Assembly (NCBI GenBank): GCA_937920255.1
Contig: CALDSL010000415.1
Location: 1 to 14,078 of the forward strand
Direction of reading: 5' to 3'
DNA length: 14,078 nt
Source: an uncultured Anaerolineaceae bacterium
GTDB lineage: Bacteria; Chloroflexota; Anaerolineae; Anaerolineales; Anaerolineaceae
In this document: positions 1 to 7,224 of the stretch, in pieces
Layout of the letters: each line of letters begins with the position of its first letter
Numbering within the stretch: the first letter of the stretch is position 1
Made by a program: the position numbers and the translations under genes
Notes under the pieces: model-generated
The model's input: only the letters and a program-made list of their open reading frames with translations
Told to the model about the DNA's origin: nothing
Databases searched by the model: none

Positions 1-790
1 TACGCATGCTCGATGCGGATTCGAATCCCCCCGCCTCGATGGAGAGGATTGAAACACGCGGTAGAAGCGTACCTACGCATGCTCGATGCGGATTCGAATC
101 CCCCCGCCTCGATGGAGAGGATTGAAACTTCATCTTTCTTTCTCCTTGAAGATTGAGTTAGGTTATTCGAATCCCCCCGCCTCGATGGAGAGGATTGAAA
201 CTCGAAACAAAACTTCACGTATCAGTGTACCAGCTGTATTCGAATCCCCCCGCCTCGATGGAGAGGATTGAAACGCCCGTTATACCGATTCAATCGAGGC
301 TGGGCAATACATTCGAATCCCCCCGCCTCGATGGAGAGGATTGAAACATCCTCTCGCCGTAGAAGTATTCGAGGAATTCCAGTTATTCGAATCCCCCCGC
401 CTCGATGGAGAGGATTGAAACTCGTAAGACCCAACACGTTCATCTAACGCTGCATCATATTCGAATCCCCCCGCCTCGATGGAGAGGATTGAAACGGGTG
501 GCCGGCTACGATCTTGCTGGCGCTGGAGAGTATTCGAATCCCCCCGCCTCGATGGAGAGGATTGAAACAGGGGCTGCACGCGGACAGAAAACCAACCGGG
601 CTGTAAAATTCGAATCCCCCCGCCTCGATGGAGAGGATTGACCCCCCTCCGGCTCCCCCCAAATCGCAAAAACCGCGATTTAGGGGGAGGGAAGAACCTA
701 CCTCGATGGAGAGGATTGAAACCTCCTGTTTCGGTTCGCATAACGAGACTTCTGTGAAGTATTCGAATCCCACCGCCTCGATGGAGAGGA
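1..790 (+). CRISPR. CRISPR array 1 (trailer end; leader lies left of the window)
   Basis: Eight exact copies of a 37-nt repeat, beginning ATTCGAATC and ending GAGGATTGAAAC, start at 19, 92, 165, 238, 311, 385, 459 and 532. A ninth starts at 608 and breaks at 641, a 5'-truncated copy lies at 701-722, and a degenerate last copy lies at 761-790 (C-to-A change, 3' end lost). Intact spacers are 36-39 nt and mostly unique. ATTGAAAC at the repeat 3' end is the usual type III/Cas6 crRNA 5' tag, so transcription is rightward. The decayed repeats at the right end agree, because degeneration is typical of the leader-distal end. Bases 1-18 are the end of a further spacer, so the array continues to the left. 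Confidence 0.98.
642..700. repeat. Palindromic mini-insert inside array 1
   Basis: This 59-nt non-repeat stretch interrupts the array. Its core folds as an inverted repeat: 653-667 pairs with 675-689 (14 of 15 positions, AAATCGC against GCGATTT and a C-run against a G-run) around a 7-nt loop. The left repeat stops after GATTGA at 641, and the right flank resumes inside a repeat at 701, so 19 nt of repeat sequence (623-641 and 701-719) occurs on both sides. It looks like a small non-coding palindromic element (MITE- or REP-like) that inserted in, or replaced, a spacer. No coding capacity or known family can be assigned. Confidence 0.7.
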
Positions 791-831
791 GCCTGGTGGG
801 GTAAATTCCACTGCCACAACGTAACATTTTG

Positions 832-851
832 AACGCCGGGGCGTTTTTTAT
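832..851 (+). terminator. Short intrinsic terminator after array 1
   Basis: AACGC (832-836) pairs with GCGTT (841-845) around the loop CGGG and is followed directly by more T residues (846-849). The stem is short at 5 bp, but position and orientation fit termination of the rightward array transcript about 40 nt after the last degenerate repeat. Confidence 0.5.
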
Positions 852-976
852 AACAGCGCCGGTTGGTTTTTGTTCGCGGCTGCCGGTTCTCCCATTTATT
901 CCAGCATGTTCACCATCGCCGCCGCAATCGCTGCAAATTCCCTTAGAAAATCTCATCTCATTTCCTTCATGCTGAT

Positions 977-996
977 GTAAGATGATATTGTCTTAC
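977..996. promoter_or_regulatory. Dyad upstream of the cas promoter (possible operator)
   Basis: GTAAGA (977-982) and TCTTAC (991-996) form a perfect 6-bp inverted repeat separated by 8 nt, with partial symmetry continuing inward. It lies about 30 nt before the predicted -35 box. It could be an operator for a dimeric regulator, but no regulator gene is in the window, so this is inference. Confidence 0.3.
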
Positions 997-1023
997 GATA
1001 GTTGGTTGGTGGGGGCTCGGCGC

Positions 1024-1051
1024 TTGTTTTTTCACCTCGATTGGCTATAAT
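1024..1051 (+). promoter_or_regulatory. Predicted sigma70-type promoter of the cas operon
   Basis: A perfect TATAAT lies at 1046-1051, preceded by TTGTTT at 1024-1029 with 16-nt spacing. Transcription would start near 1058, giving a 5' UTR of about 100 nt before the cas10 ATG. It is the best promoter match ahead of the run of overlapping genes and supports the downstream cas10 start. Confidence 0.55.
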
Positions 1052-1160
1052 CAAGTTATCCAATGCAATCGCAAATTACATAGTGTCACCTGCGTGGCCG
1101 GTGGTTTTACCGCCGCCGGAGCACGATGAGAAACAGGGCGTTCCAACGGGAGGGATTTGT

Positions 1161-2843
1161 ATGGACAGAGGGGTTCTCATTGGTTTAGACACGGTGGGGG
1201 TGCAGGATTATATTTTCCGCACCAACGAATTGAAGCAGATTGTGGGGGCATCTTACCTGGTCGACTGCGCCACGCGCCAGTGGCTGGTGGATGCGATCAG
1301 CAATCTGCGCCACAACGTGCGCGATATGAACGACGCGGCGCAGCCGTTCACCGGCGATCGCATCGAGGACGGCGCGCTGGATGCCGAGGTCTTCATGACC
1401 GGGGGCGGTAATGCCACCATCGCCTTCCGCGACGCTGATCAGGGGCGCGATTTCGTCTACCGGCTGACCAAGCGCCTGATCATTCAAGCGCCCGGCCTGC
1501 AGGTGGCGGCGGCGATGGTGGATTTTGACATGCAGAATGACGCCTACGGCGGGCCTGGCGGAGCAGCCGCGAGGCTGGCAAAGGCGCTCGACCAGGCCAA
1601 GATGAACCTGCCGCGCCGCGCGCCGCAGTTGGGGCTGAGCGTCACCCTGCAGTGCGACTTCACGCACCTGCCGGCGGTGGCGGTGATGAACGGCCAGCCG
1701 GTTTCAGCCGAGGTGCTGGCCAAACGCGAGGCAGCCCCGCTGGCAGGCGCGCGCCTGAAGAAGCTGCTCACGCGCATTCCCGAGGCTGAATGGGAACAGC
1801 ACGGAATTACCCCCGATTTTCCGCTGCAGCTTGACCAGTTGGGCCCCACCGAAGGCGAGAAGAGCCTGCTGGCGGTGGTCCACACCGACGGCAACGGCAT
1901 GGGCAAGCGCTTCCGGGCCATCACCGAAGAGAAACAGGAGGTTGGTCAAAACCGCGAGCTGGTCGAACAACTGTGCGCGCTGTCCATCTCGGTGCAGGTG
2001 GCGTCGGAGAACGCGCTGGTGGAAACCATCCGCGCCGTGCTGGGCAACATCCAGCGCGATCCAGACAACGATATGCTGTACCTGGGAGATGTCATCCCCC
2101 TGATGACCAAGATGCTGCCGCTGCGCCCCATTTTGTACGGCGGCGATGACGCCACCTTCCTGTGCGACGGCGGGATCGGCTTATCGCTGGCGGCGCATTA
2201 TCTGGAGCAAGTCTCCACGGCGCCGCTGGCAGACGGCAAAAAATTGTACAGCCGAGCCGGGGTGGCCATCGTCAAGGCGCACTACCCCTTTGCCCGCGCC
2301 TATCATCTGGCGGAAGAACTGGCCGCCTCGGCCAAGCAGTTTGGCAAACAATTGCTGGAAGAGCTGGATAAAGAAAAACGCGAGGTTCCCGAGGGCCTCA
2401 ACTTGATCGACTGGCACATGAGCACGAGCGGCATGGTGCGCAGCCTGCGCGAGATTCGCGACAGCGAGTATACATGTGGCGCCGGCGCGTTAAACATGCG
2501 CCCGTTGTACCTGGGCCAACTGCCCGCCGGCAACCGGCGCGTGGGGGACGAATGGCGCTCTTGGAGTGCATTTGAAGAAATTCTCTACGGGTTTGACGAT
2601 TGGCGCGACAAGCGCAACAAGGTCAAGGCGCTGCGCGGCGCGCTCATCCGTGGCGGCGAAGCCGTGAAGAACTTCGTATCGCTGAACGAAAAACTGCCGT
2701 CGACGAAGGCACTCGTCGACGTTGGCTATCGCAGCAGCGGCTGGCGCGGCTCGCGCTGCGTCTACTTTGACGTGGTGGAAATGGTGGACCTGTTTGTACC
2801 CCTGGAGGAGAAGGAAAATGCCGACCTACCAGTTGAAAATTAA
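1161..2843 (+). CDS. cas10: Cas10, type III CRISPR large subunit (no HD domain)
   Basis: Large subunit of the type III effector complex, about 560 residues. The N-terminus (GLDTVGVQDYIF, then IVGAS) is typical of the first Palm region of Cas10/Cmr2. HTDGNGMGK at residues 241-249 matches the Asp-Gly motif of that fold, and YGGDD at 326-330 is the intact cyclase motif, so cyclic-oligoadenylate synthesis from ATP is expected when target RNA is bound. No N-terminal HD nuclease domain is present, which makes the protein shorter than HD-bearing Cas10 and argues against ssDNA cleavage. The ATG at 1161 is preferred because GGGAGG lies 7 nt before it; an in-frame TTG at 1002 precedes the predicted promoter. 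The 3' end overlaps the next gene by 26 nt. The motifs make the identification secure, and subtype III-D follows from the neighbours. Confidence 0.93.
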   Translation: MDRGVLIGLDTVGVQDYIFRTNELKQIVGASYLVDCATRQWLVDAISNLRHNVRDMNDAAQPFTGDRIEDGALDAEVFMTGGGNATIAFRDADQGRDFVYRLTKRLIIQAPGLQVAAAMVDFDMQNDAYGGPGGAAARLAKALDQAKMNLPRRAPQLGLSVTLQCDFTHLPAVAVMNGQPVSAEVLAKREAAPLAGARLKKLLTRIPEAEWEQHGITPDFPLQLDQLGPTEGEKSLLAVVHTDGNGMGKRFRAITEEKQEVGQNRELVEQLCALSISVQVASENALVETIRAVLGNIQRDPDNDMLYLGDVIPLMTKMLPLRPILYGGDDATFLCDGGIGLSLAAHYLEQVSTAPLADGKKLYSRAGVAIVKAHYPFARAYHLAEELAASAKQFGKQLLEELDKEKREVPEGLNLIDWHMSTSGMVRSLREIRDSEYTCGAGALNMRPLYLGQLPAGNRRVGDEWRSWSAFEEILYGFDDWRDKRNKVKALRGALIRGGEAVKNFVSLNEKLPSTKALVDVGYRSSGWRGSRCVYFDVVEMVDLFVPLEEKENADLPVEN

Positions 2844-3561
2844 GTTGTTGAGCGAAACGACTTTCGGGCGCGGCGATGGGCAGGCGGGCGTGGTGGACCT
2901 GGAAGTCCAGCACGACGAGTTGGGCCGGCCGTATTGGAGCGGGCGCGCGATCAAGGGCGTGCTGGTGAACGAATGCGCCGATATTCTGGACATGCTCGCC
3001 GCCCACCCGGATACCAAGCCGGATTACGAGGACTGGCGCGATGCGGCTGGCTGGCTCTTCGGCCGGCCGGGCGGCGCGGTGAATGCCAGCGGTTGCCTGT
3101 CCTTTGGCGAAGCGCATCTGCCCGACGATTTATGCCGGTTTTTTGCGCGGCAGTTCGAGGAGCGCGTGAAGAATGAGCTCAAGCAGGATGACTCTCCGGC
3201 GGAGAAGCGCCGCACTGCCGCGAAGGAGCGCGAACGCTACCGCAAGCTGCTGTTGCGCTCGATTACCACAGACCGCAGCCAGACCGCGCTGGAAGAAGAC
3301 GGTTCAGCCAAGGAGCACAGCCTGCGCACCCAGCGCGTGTTGATGCCCGGGCTGGTTCTGTTCTCGGATTTGAATTTTCACCGTTTGCCGGAGAATGACC
3401 GGCAGAAAGGTCTGCTGGCGGCGTGCGTCAAGTCACTGCGCAGTGGGGGCAGCCGGCGCAACCGCGGCCGCGGCGATTTGCACGTCTCGCTGTTGGAAGA
3501 CGGAGAAGACGTCACGCAAATCTGGTTCGATGAATACTTCAAGAAGGGGGTGCAGTCATGA
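2818..3561 (+). CDS. cas7: Cas7 (Csm3-like) backbone RAMP
   Basis: A 247-residue single-domain RAMP of the Cas7/Csm3 group, expected to sit on the crRNA backbone and cut target RNA. The N-terminus carries the Csm3-type segment: Asp27, then Asp33 six residues on, then GRPYWSGRAIKG, matching the catalytic-Asp loop and PxIPGSSLKG motif of Csm3. The mid-region (RSITTDRSQTALEEDG) corresponds to the Csm3 thumb-like segment. A Gly/Arg-rich loop (RSGGSRRNRGRGD) near the C-terminus is the usual RAMP RNA-binding loop. The ATG at 2818 follows GGAGGAGAAGG and overlaps the cas10 end; the stop overlaps the next start (ATGA), indicating translational coupling. In the Synechocystis III-Dv system an equivalent unit is fused to Cas5-Cas11, whereas here it is a free gene. 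Confidence 0.88.
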   Translation: MPTYQLKIKLLSETTFGRGDGQAGVVDLEVQHDELGRPYWSGRAIKGVLVNECADILDMLAAHPDTKPDYEDWRDAAGWLFGRPGGAVNASGCLSFGEAHLPDDLCRFFARQFEERVKNELKQDDSPAEKRRTAAKERERYRKLLLRSITTDRSQTALEEDGSAKEHSLRTQRVLMPGLVLFSDLNFHRLPENDRQKGLLAACVKSLRSGGSRRNRGRGDLHVSLLEDGEDVTQIWFDEYFKKGVQS

Positions 3562-5207
3562 AGGCTCTCATCTTCGACCTGAAACTGCTGCAACCGGTGC
3601 TGATTGCCCGCACGGAACCTGGAGACGAAAACAGCGCCGAATCGGTCAGCAGCCTGCCGGGTAGTTCCATTCGCGGCGCATTGATTGGCGGCTACATGGC
3701 CCGGAAAGGGCTGTCGCGGTTGGATTTGAAGAAGGACGGCCAGGCGCGCGGCTGGTTTTTTGAAGATCTGTGCTTTTTGAATGCCTACCCTACTCTGGAT
3801 GGGCAGCGGGCGCTGCCCGTGCCGCTCTCCTGGCGGGTGGAAAAGGATTACCGCGGAGATGTGAACGCCCGCATTTGGGACGCTGCCGGCGGCGAGTTGC
3901 AAGAAAGTTTTGAAATGCCCGCCACACTGGAAGAGCCGTTTTTTGTCCAGGAGAATGGGGGCCGCCCGCGCCTGATCAACCCGCAGCGCAGCATGGAAAT
4001 TCACAATGCCAGCTCGCAGCGGCGGATTAAGAGGGAAGGCGACAGCCAGGTATTCCGCTACGACTCGCTCGCGGAGGGACAGGTTTTCACCGCGGTCATC
4101 GTCGGAGAGGATGCCGGCGATATGGCCGCGGCTGTGGGGCTGGTGGATGGGGCGCGTTTTTCGCTGGGGCGTTCGCGCAGCGCGCATTACGGCCTGGTGG
4201 AAGCGTGCAATGCGCGCGTGGAGGATGATTGGCAGGAAGGCAGCGTGCTCCCCGAGAATACGCCGCTGAACGGCACGCTGGCGCTGGTACTCACCAGCGA
4301 AGCCCTGCTGTACGATGACTGTGGGCAGCCGGTGTTCGACCTGGATGCCCTGGTAGGCGCGAAGCAGCATCTCTCGGCATGGTACCGCACGCGCATTACG
4401 GGCGGTTTCAACCGTGCCTGGGGGCTGCCGCTACCGCAGGGGCTGGCGCTCCAGGCGGGCAGTGTGTTTGTCTACGACCTGGCGCAGGTGGATGTACAGA
4501 AAGTGAACAAGCTGCTGCTTGAAGGAGTTGGCAGTCGCCGGGTGGAGGGTTTTGGGCGCGTGCGCGCGCTGGCCAACCCCGCGGTGGAACTGCAGCGAAT
4601 GGATCTGCCTTTTGCCTGGCAAGAACAACCCGAAGAAGAATTGGGCGCTGAATCGAAGAAAATTGCGCGTCTGGTAGGCCTTCAGTGTTTGAGCGGATTC
4701 CTGGAGGAACGGCTGGCCAGCGCCGTCGCGGATATCCATATCCGGCACATGGATGATCGCTCGCAGCTCTCCAAGCTGCGCACCATGGTGCGGCAGGAAT
4801 CGGACAGCAAGAACCTGAAACCGGTAGCGGATTATATCAAGAACTTGAAAGCCTCGGCCGAGAAGCTCAAAGCCGCCCGCGTCGTTCGCGCGGGTCCGGG
4901 CAGTGCGAAAGGCGAGCGGCTGAATGAGTGGTTGGAAGGATTGGTCCACGATAGCGAAGCCTCCGCTTTTTGGTGGCAGCAGCCGCCCAGGGGCGAGGAA
5001 AAGCTGGACTGGAACGAACTGCTTGCGCTGGACGAAAACCACAAAGCCGAAATGGTTGGCAAACTACCGGATGCGGATGCGCTGGCGGTGCTCAAGGTAA
5101 CCTTCCTTCGCCGGCTGATCGATGCAGTATTGCAAAAGGCGGCGCGCGAGATCCAGCACGGTGAGCGAGAACGTGCCAGAGTGGAGGTGAACAATGGCGG
5201 TAAATAG
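3558..5207 (+). CDS. csx10: Csx10, Cas5-type RAMP with helical C-terminal extension
   Basis: RAMP protein of 549 residues resembling Csx10 of type III-D, probably the Cas5-role subunit that caps the crRNA 5' tag. It has two RAMP-like halves. The first has LPGSSIRGA near residues 33-41 and a Gly-rich loop, FSLGRSRSAHYG, at 201-212. The second ends in the loop GSRRVEGFGRV at 325-335, the most diagnostic Csx10 signature. From about residue 355 to the end the protein is rich in charged helix-forming residues. No separate Cas11/Csm2 gene exists in the window, so this part may supply the small subunit (inference). The start overlaps the previous stop (ATGA), and the 3' end overlaps the next gene by 14 nt. 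Confidence 0.85.
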   Translation: MKALIFDLKLLQPVLIARTEPGDENSAESVSSLPGSSIRGALIGGYMARKGLSRLDLKKDGQARGWFFEDLCFLNAYPTLDGQRALPVPLSWRVEKDYRGDVNARIWDAAGGELQESFEMPATLEEPFFVQENGGRPRLINPQRSMEIHNASSQRRIKREGDSQVFRYDSLAEGQVFTAVIVGEDAGDMAAAVGLVDGARFSLGRSRSAHYGLVEACNARVEDDWQEGSVLPENTPLNGTLALVLTSEALLYDDCGQPVFDLDALVGAKQHLSAWYRTRITGGFNRAWGLPLPQGLALQAGSVFVYDLAQVDVQKVNKLLLEGVGSRRVEGFGRVRALANPAVELQRMDLPFAWQEQPEEELGAESKKIARLVGLQCLSGFLEERLASAVADIHIRHMDDRSQLSKLRTMVRQESDSKNLKPVADYIKNLKASAEKLKAARVVRAGPGSAKGERLNEWLEGLVHDSEASAFWWQQPPRGEEKLDWNELLALDENHKAEMVGKLPDADALAVLKVTFLRRLIDAVLQKAAREIQHGERERARVEVNNGGK

Positions 5208-6639
5208 CTTAGAAACTGCGCCGACGGCAGAAGAACGCAGGCCGCAGTGGTTGATCGCGACGGGCATACAGGCGCGGGTGGTGATGCGCCTGGTGCTCGA
5301 ACTGGTGACCCCGGCGCATTTTGGCGTGGGCGACGTGGAAGGGCTGCTGGATGCGCCCATCCTGCGCGATGCGCGCACCGGCGAATCTTTTATCGCCGGG
5401 GCCACGCTGGCCGGCGCGCTGCGCGCTTATTTGGCCCGAAAGAATTTCCCGGCAGCCAAGGATCTGTTTGGCAAGCAGGAAGGGTCTGGCCAGGCCAGTT
5501 ATGAAAGCTGGGTGCGCGTGGGCGATGCCCGCGCAAATGGCGGTGGGGCGCAAACCGAACTGCGCGACGGCGTGGGGATCAACAGCGTGACACGCACGGC
5601 AGCGGCAAAATTGAAGTACGATTTCGAACTACTGCAAGCTGGCACCCAGTTCGTTTTGACGATTGAATTGATGGTGCCGAAAGGAAAACCCGAGTACGAG
5701 GGCTATTTGAACGATGCCGTCGATGGGTTGAATGGCGCCATCCGCCTGGGTAAGCGCAAGCGCCGCGGTTTCGGCGAATGCCGGATCGCCTCAGGTCAGG
5801 TCTGGAAGTATGAATTTCCGGCCGATATGCTGCGCTGGCTGGATAAGCCGCTTTCGGAAGATGCGGGTGAATGGAAGGAATACGTGCCAGCGAAGGCGCC
5901 GCCTGTTTCAAGCGAAGACTGTGTGGTGGAGCTTACCTGCACGCTGCGCAGCGGCCTGCTGGTGCGCGCCGCGGCCAGTGACCCGAACGGCCAGGCGAGA
6001 AATTTACCCGATCACGAGCCGATTCGCTCGATGCGCCGCGACGATAACGGCGTGCTGATTTCACGCTGCATCCTGCCCGGCACCAGCCTGGCCGGCGTGC
6101 TGCGCGCGCGAACGGAACGGATCGGCAATACGCTGCAACCGGGCAAAGGCAAGGAGTGGGCGGAGCGGCTGTTTGGTAAGGCGCGCGGCGAGGGACATAG
6201 AGATACATTCCGCGCCAGCAGCCTGTGGGTGGACGAAGCCGTGATCGAAAGCCCGAATGAATGGGTGCACACGCGCGTGAAGATCGACCGCTTTACCGGT
6301 GGAGCATACCCCGGCGCGCTGTTCAGCGAAGGGGTGCTGTTTCCCTCTGAGAAGACCGAATTAACGCTGAAGCTGCGCCTGGAAAAACCGGATAATGCCA
6401 AGGTGGGCATGCTGCTGCTGCTGGTCAAAGACCTGTGGACCGGCGACTTGCCGGTGGGCGGCGAATCTGGTGTGGGGCGCGGGCGTCTGCGCGGCAAGCG
6501 CGCTGAAATCCGCTGGAACGGCCACACATGGACGCTGAAAGCCGCGGGCAAAGACGGCGAAGGCCTGGAGATCACGGCCTCCGATGGCGCGGAGGATTTG
6601 AATGAGCTGGTGAAGATGATCACGGGAGGGAAGCAATGA
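5194..6639 (+). CDS. Tandem double Cas7 (Cas7-2x) RAMP
   Basis: Protein of 481 residues made of two Csm3-like Cas7 domains. Domain 1, about residues 28-205, has Asp53 and Asp59 (LLDAPILRDARTG) followed by FIAGATLAGALR, and a Gly-rich RLGKRKRRGFGE loop. Domain 2, about 235-455, has Asp273 (LPDHEPIR), the motif ILPGTSLAGVLRAR, the canonical IDRFTGGA at 364-371, and the loop GGESGVGRGRL. Both domains keep an Asp at the position expected for target-RNA cleavage. Fused double Cas7 subunits are known from III-D2/III-Dv systems. The first 25 or so residues look disordered. Good SD (GGAGGTG) before the ATG; the start overlaps csx10, and the stop overlaps csx19 as ATGA. Confidence 0.88.
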   Translation: MAVNSLETAPTAEERRPQWLIATGIQARVVMRLVLELVTPAHFGVGDVEGLLDAPILRDARTGESFIAGATLAGALRAYLARKNFPAAKDLFGKQEGSGQASYESWVRVGDARANGGGAQTELRDGVGINSVTRTAAAKLKYDFELLQAGTQFVLTIELMVPKGKPEYEGYLNDAVDGLNGAIRLGKRKRRGFGECRIASGQVWKYEFPADMLRWLDKPLSEDAGEWKEYVPAKAPPVSSEDCVVELTCTLRSGLLVRAAASDPNGQARNLPDHEPIRSMRRDDNGVLISRCILPGTSLAGVLRARTERIGNTLQPGKGKEWAERLFGKARGEGHRDTFRASSLWVDEAVIESPNEWVHTRVKIDRFTGGAYPGALFSEGVLFPSEKTELTLKLRLEKPDNAKVGMLLLLVKDLWTGDLPVGGESGVGRGRLRGKRAEIRWNGHTWTLKAAGKDGEGLEITASDGAEDLNELVKMITGGKQ

Positions 6640-7214
6640 GCCAACCGCAGGAAGAGCACGTAACCTGGAAAAGCGAATCACTCGACTGCGCGCTGCTGGC
6701 GTCTGACCCGGCCAGGTGGGTGCTGGCGCAGAAGACAGTGTTGGGCGAAGCCTACTGGGTGCTGGCGTTCTCGTTAGACGGAGTGACCTGGGGAAAGGTG
6801 GAGAACGATATGCTGGCGCATAGCGGCCAAATCTTCTCGCAAGTTTCGCCCGGGTTGGATGTTGACAGGCTGCGCGAGATCTACGCGTTTTCCGAGACGG
6901 GGCAGGCGCATGCCTGGCGTCTGGATGACGGCTGGCACGCCGTCTGGATGGAGGATGTGGCCAACCCTGACGGAGATTCGTTTACAGAGGATTACTACCT
7001 GTGGGGCAACCGCCTGGAAGATTACCAGAGTGGATTTGCCCTGTTGAGCGAGGGCGCGCAAGGCATCGTCCACGCTGTTCCGCTGCCGCAGCAGCCGGCG
7101 ATGAAGTCTGATTATTCGGGCGGGCCAAAACTGGTGGTGCGCCACTATTTAGGGCGTAACGAGGCGGGAGCCGCGCGCATTGCCGCCACCCGTCTGGTGA
7201 AAGTGACCGGCTAA
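6636..7214 (+). CDS. csx19: Csx19 family type III-D subunit
   Basis: A 192-residue protein matching the pattern I know for Csx19 (TIGR03984): an N-terminal WVLAFSLDGVTWGK block, a central LREIYAFSETGQAHAWR block, a WHAVWMED strand, YYLWG, and a C-terminal strand with Arg (VVRHYLG) before RLVKV. Csx19 is a structural subunit of the fused III-Dv complex of Synechocystis; its biochemical role is poorly known and no catalytic motif is visible. It is soluble, with no signal peptide. It follows GGGAGGG, overlaps the previous gene by 4 nt, and ends 10 nt before the next start, so it is firmly in the effector operon. Confidence 0.8.
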   Translation: MSQPQEEHVTWKSESLDCALLASDPARWVLAQKTVLGEAYWVLAFSLDGVTWGKVENDMLAHSGQIFSQVSPGLDVDRLREIYAFSETGQAHAWRLDDGWHAVWMEDVANPDGDSFTEDYYLWGNRLEDYQSGFALLSEGAQGIVHAVPLPQQPAMKSDYSGGPKLVVRHYLGRNEAGAARIAATRLVKVTG

Positions 7215-7224
7215 AGGAGGAAGA

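Larger units (their letters stand above)
791..1160. other. Gene-free region between array 1 and the cas operon
   Basis: No credible gene is present. The stretch holds a short terminator-like hairpin, a 6-bp dyad, a sigma70-like promoter and the 5' leader of cas10. The cas10 frame is open upstream to a TTG at 1002, but that codon lies before the predicted -10 box, so I treat this part as untranslated. Around 850-887 the + strand resembles the reverse complement of the spacer at 569-607. Confidence 0.65.

Noticed and set aside
642..700. Insertion sequence carrying a transposase
   Set aside because: Only 59 nt with no coding capacity; kept only as a palindromic mini-insert.
86..956. Open frames on both strands across array 1 with recurring peptides such as SNPPASMERIET and NPLHRGGGIRI
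   Set aside because: They are translations of the CRISPR repeats, not genes; the 37-nt period rules out coding function.
1002..1160. Longer cas10 from the TTG at 1002
   Set aside because: The codon lies upstream of the predicted promoter start, the extra residues show no Cas10 or HD motif, and the ATG at 1161 has a good ribosome binding site.
3378..4370. Long minus-strand open frame of 330 codons inside cas7 and csx10
   Set aside because: Antisense shadow in high-GC coding sequence; the plus-strand genes have clear RAMP motifs and overlapping starts and stops.
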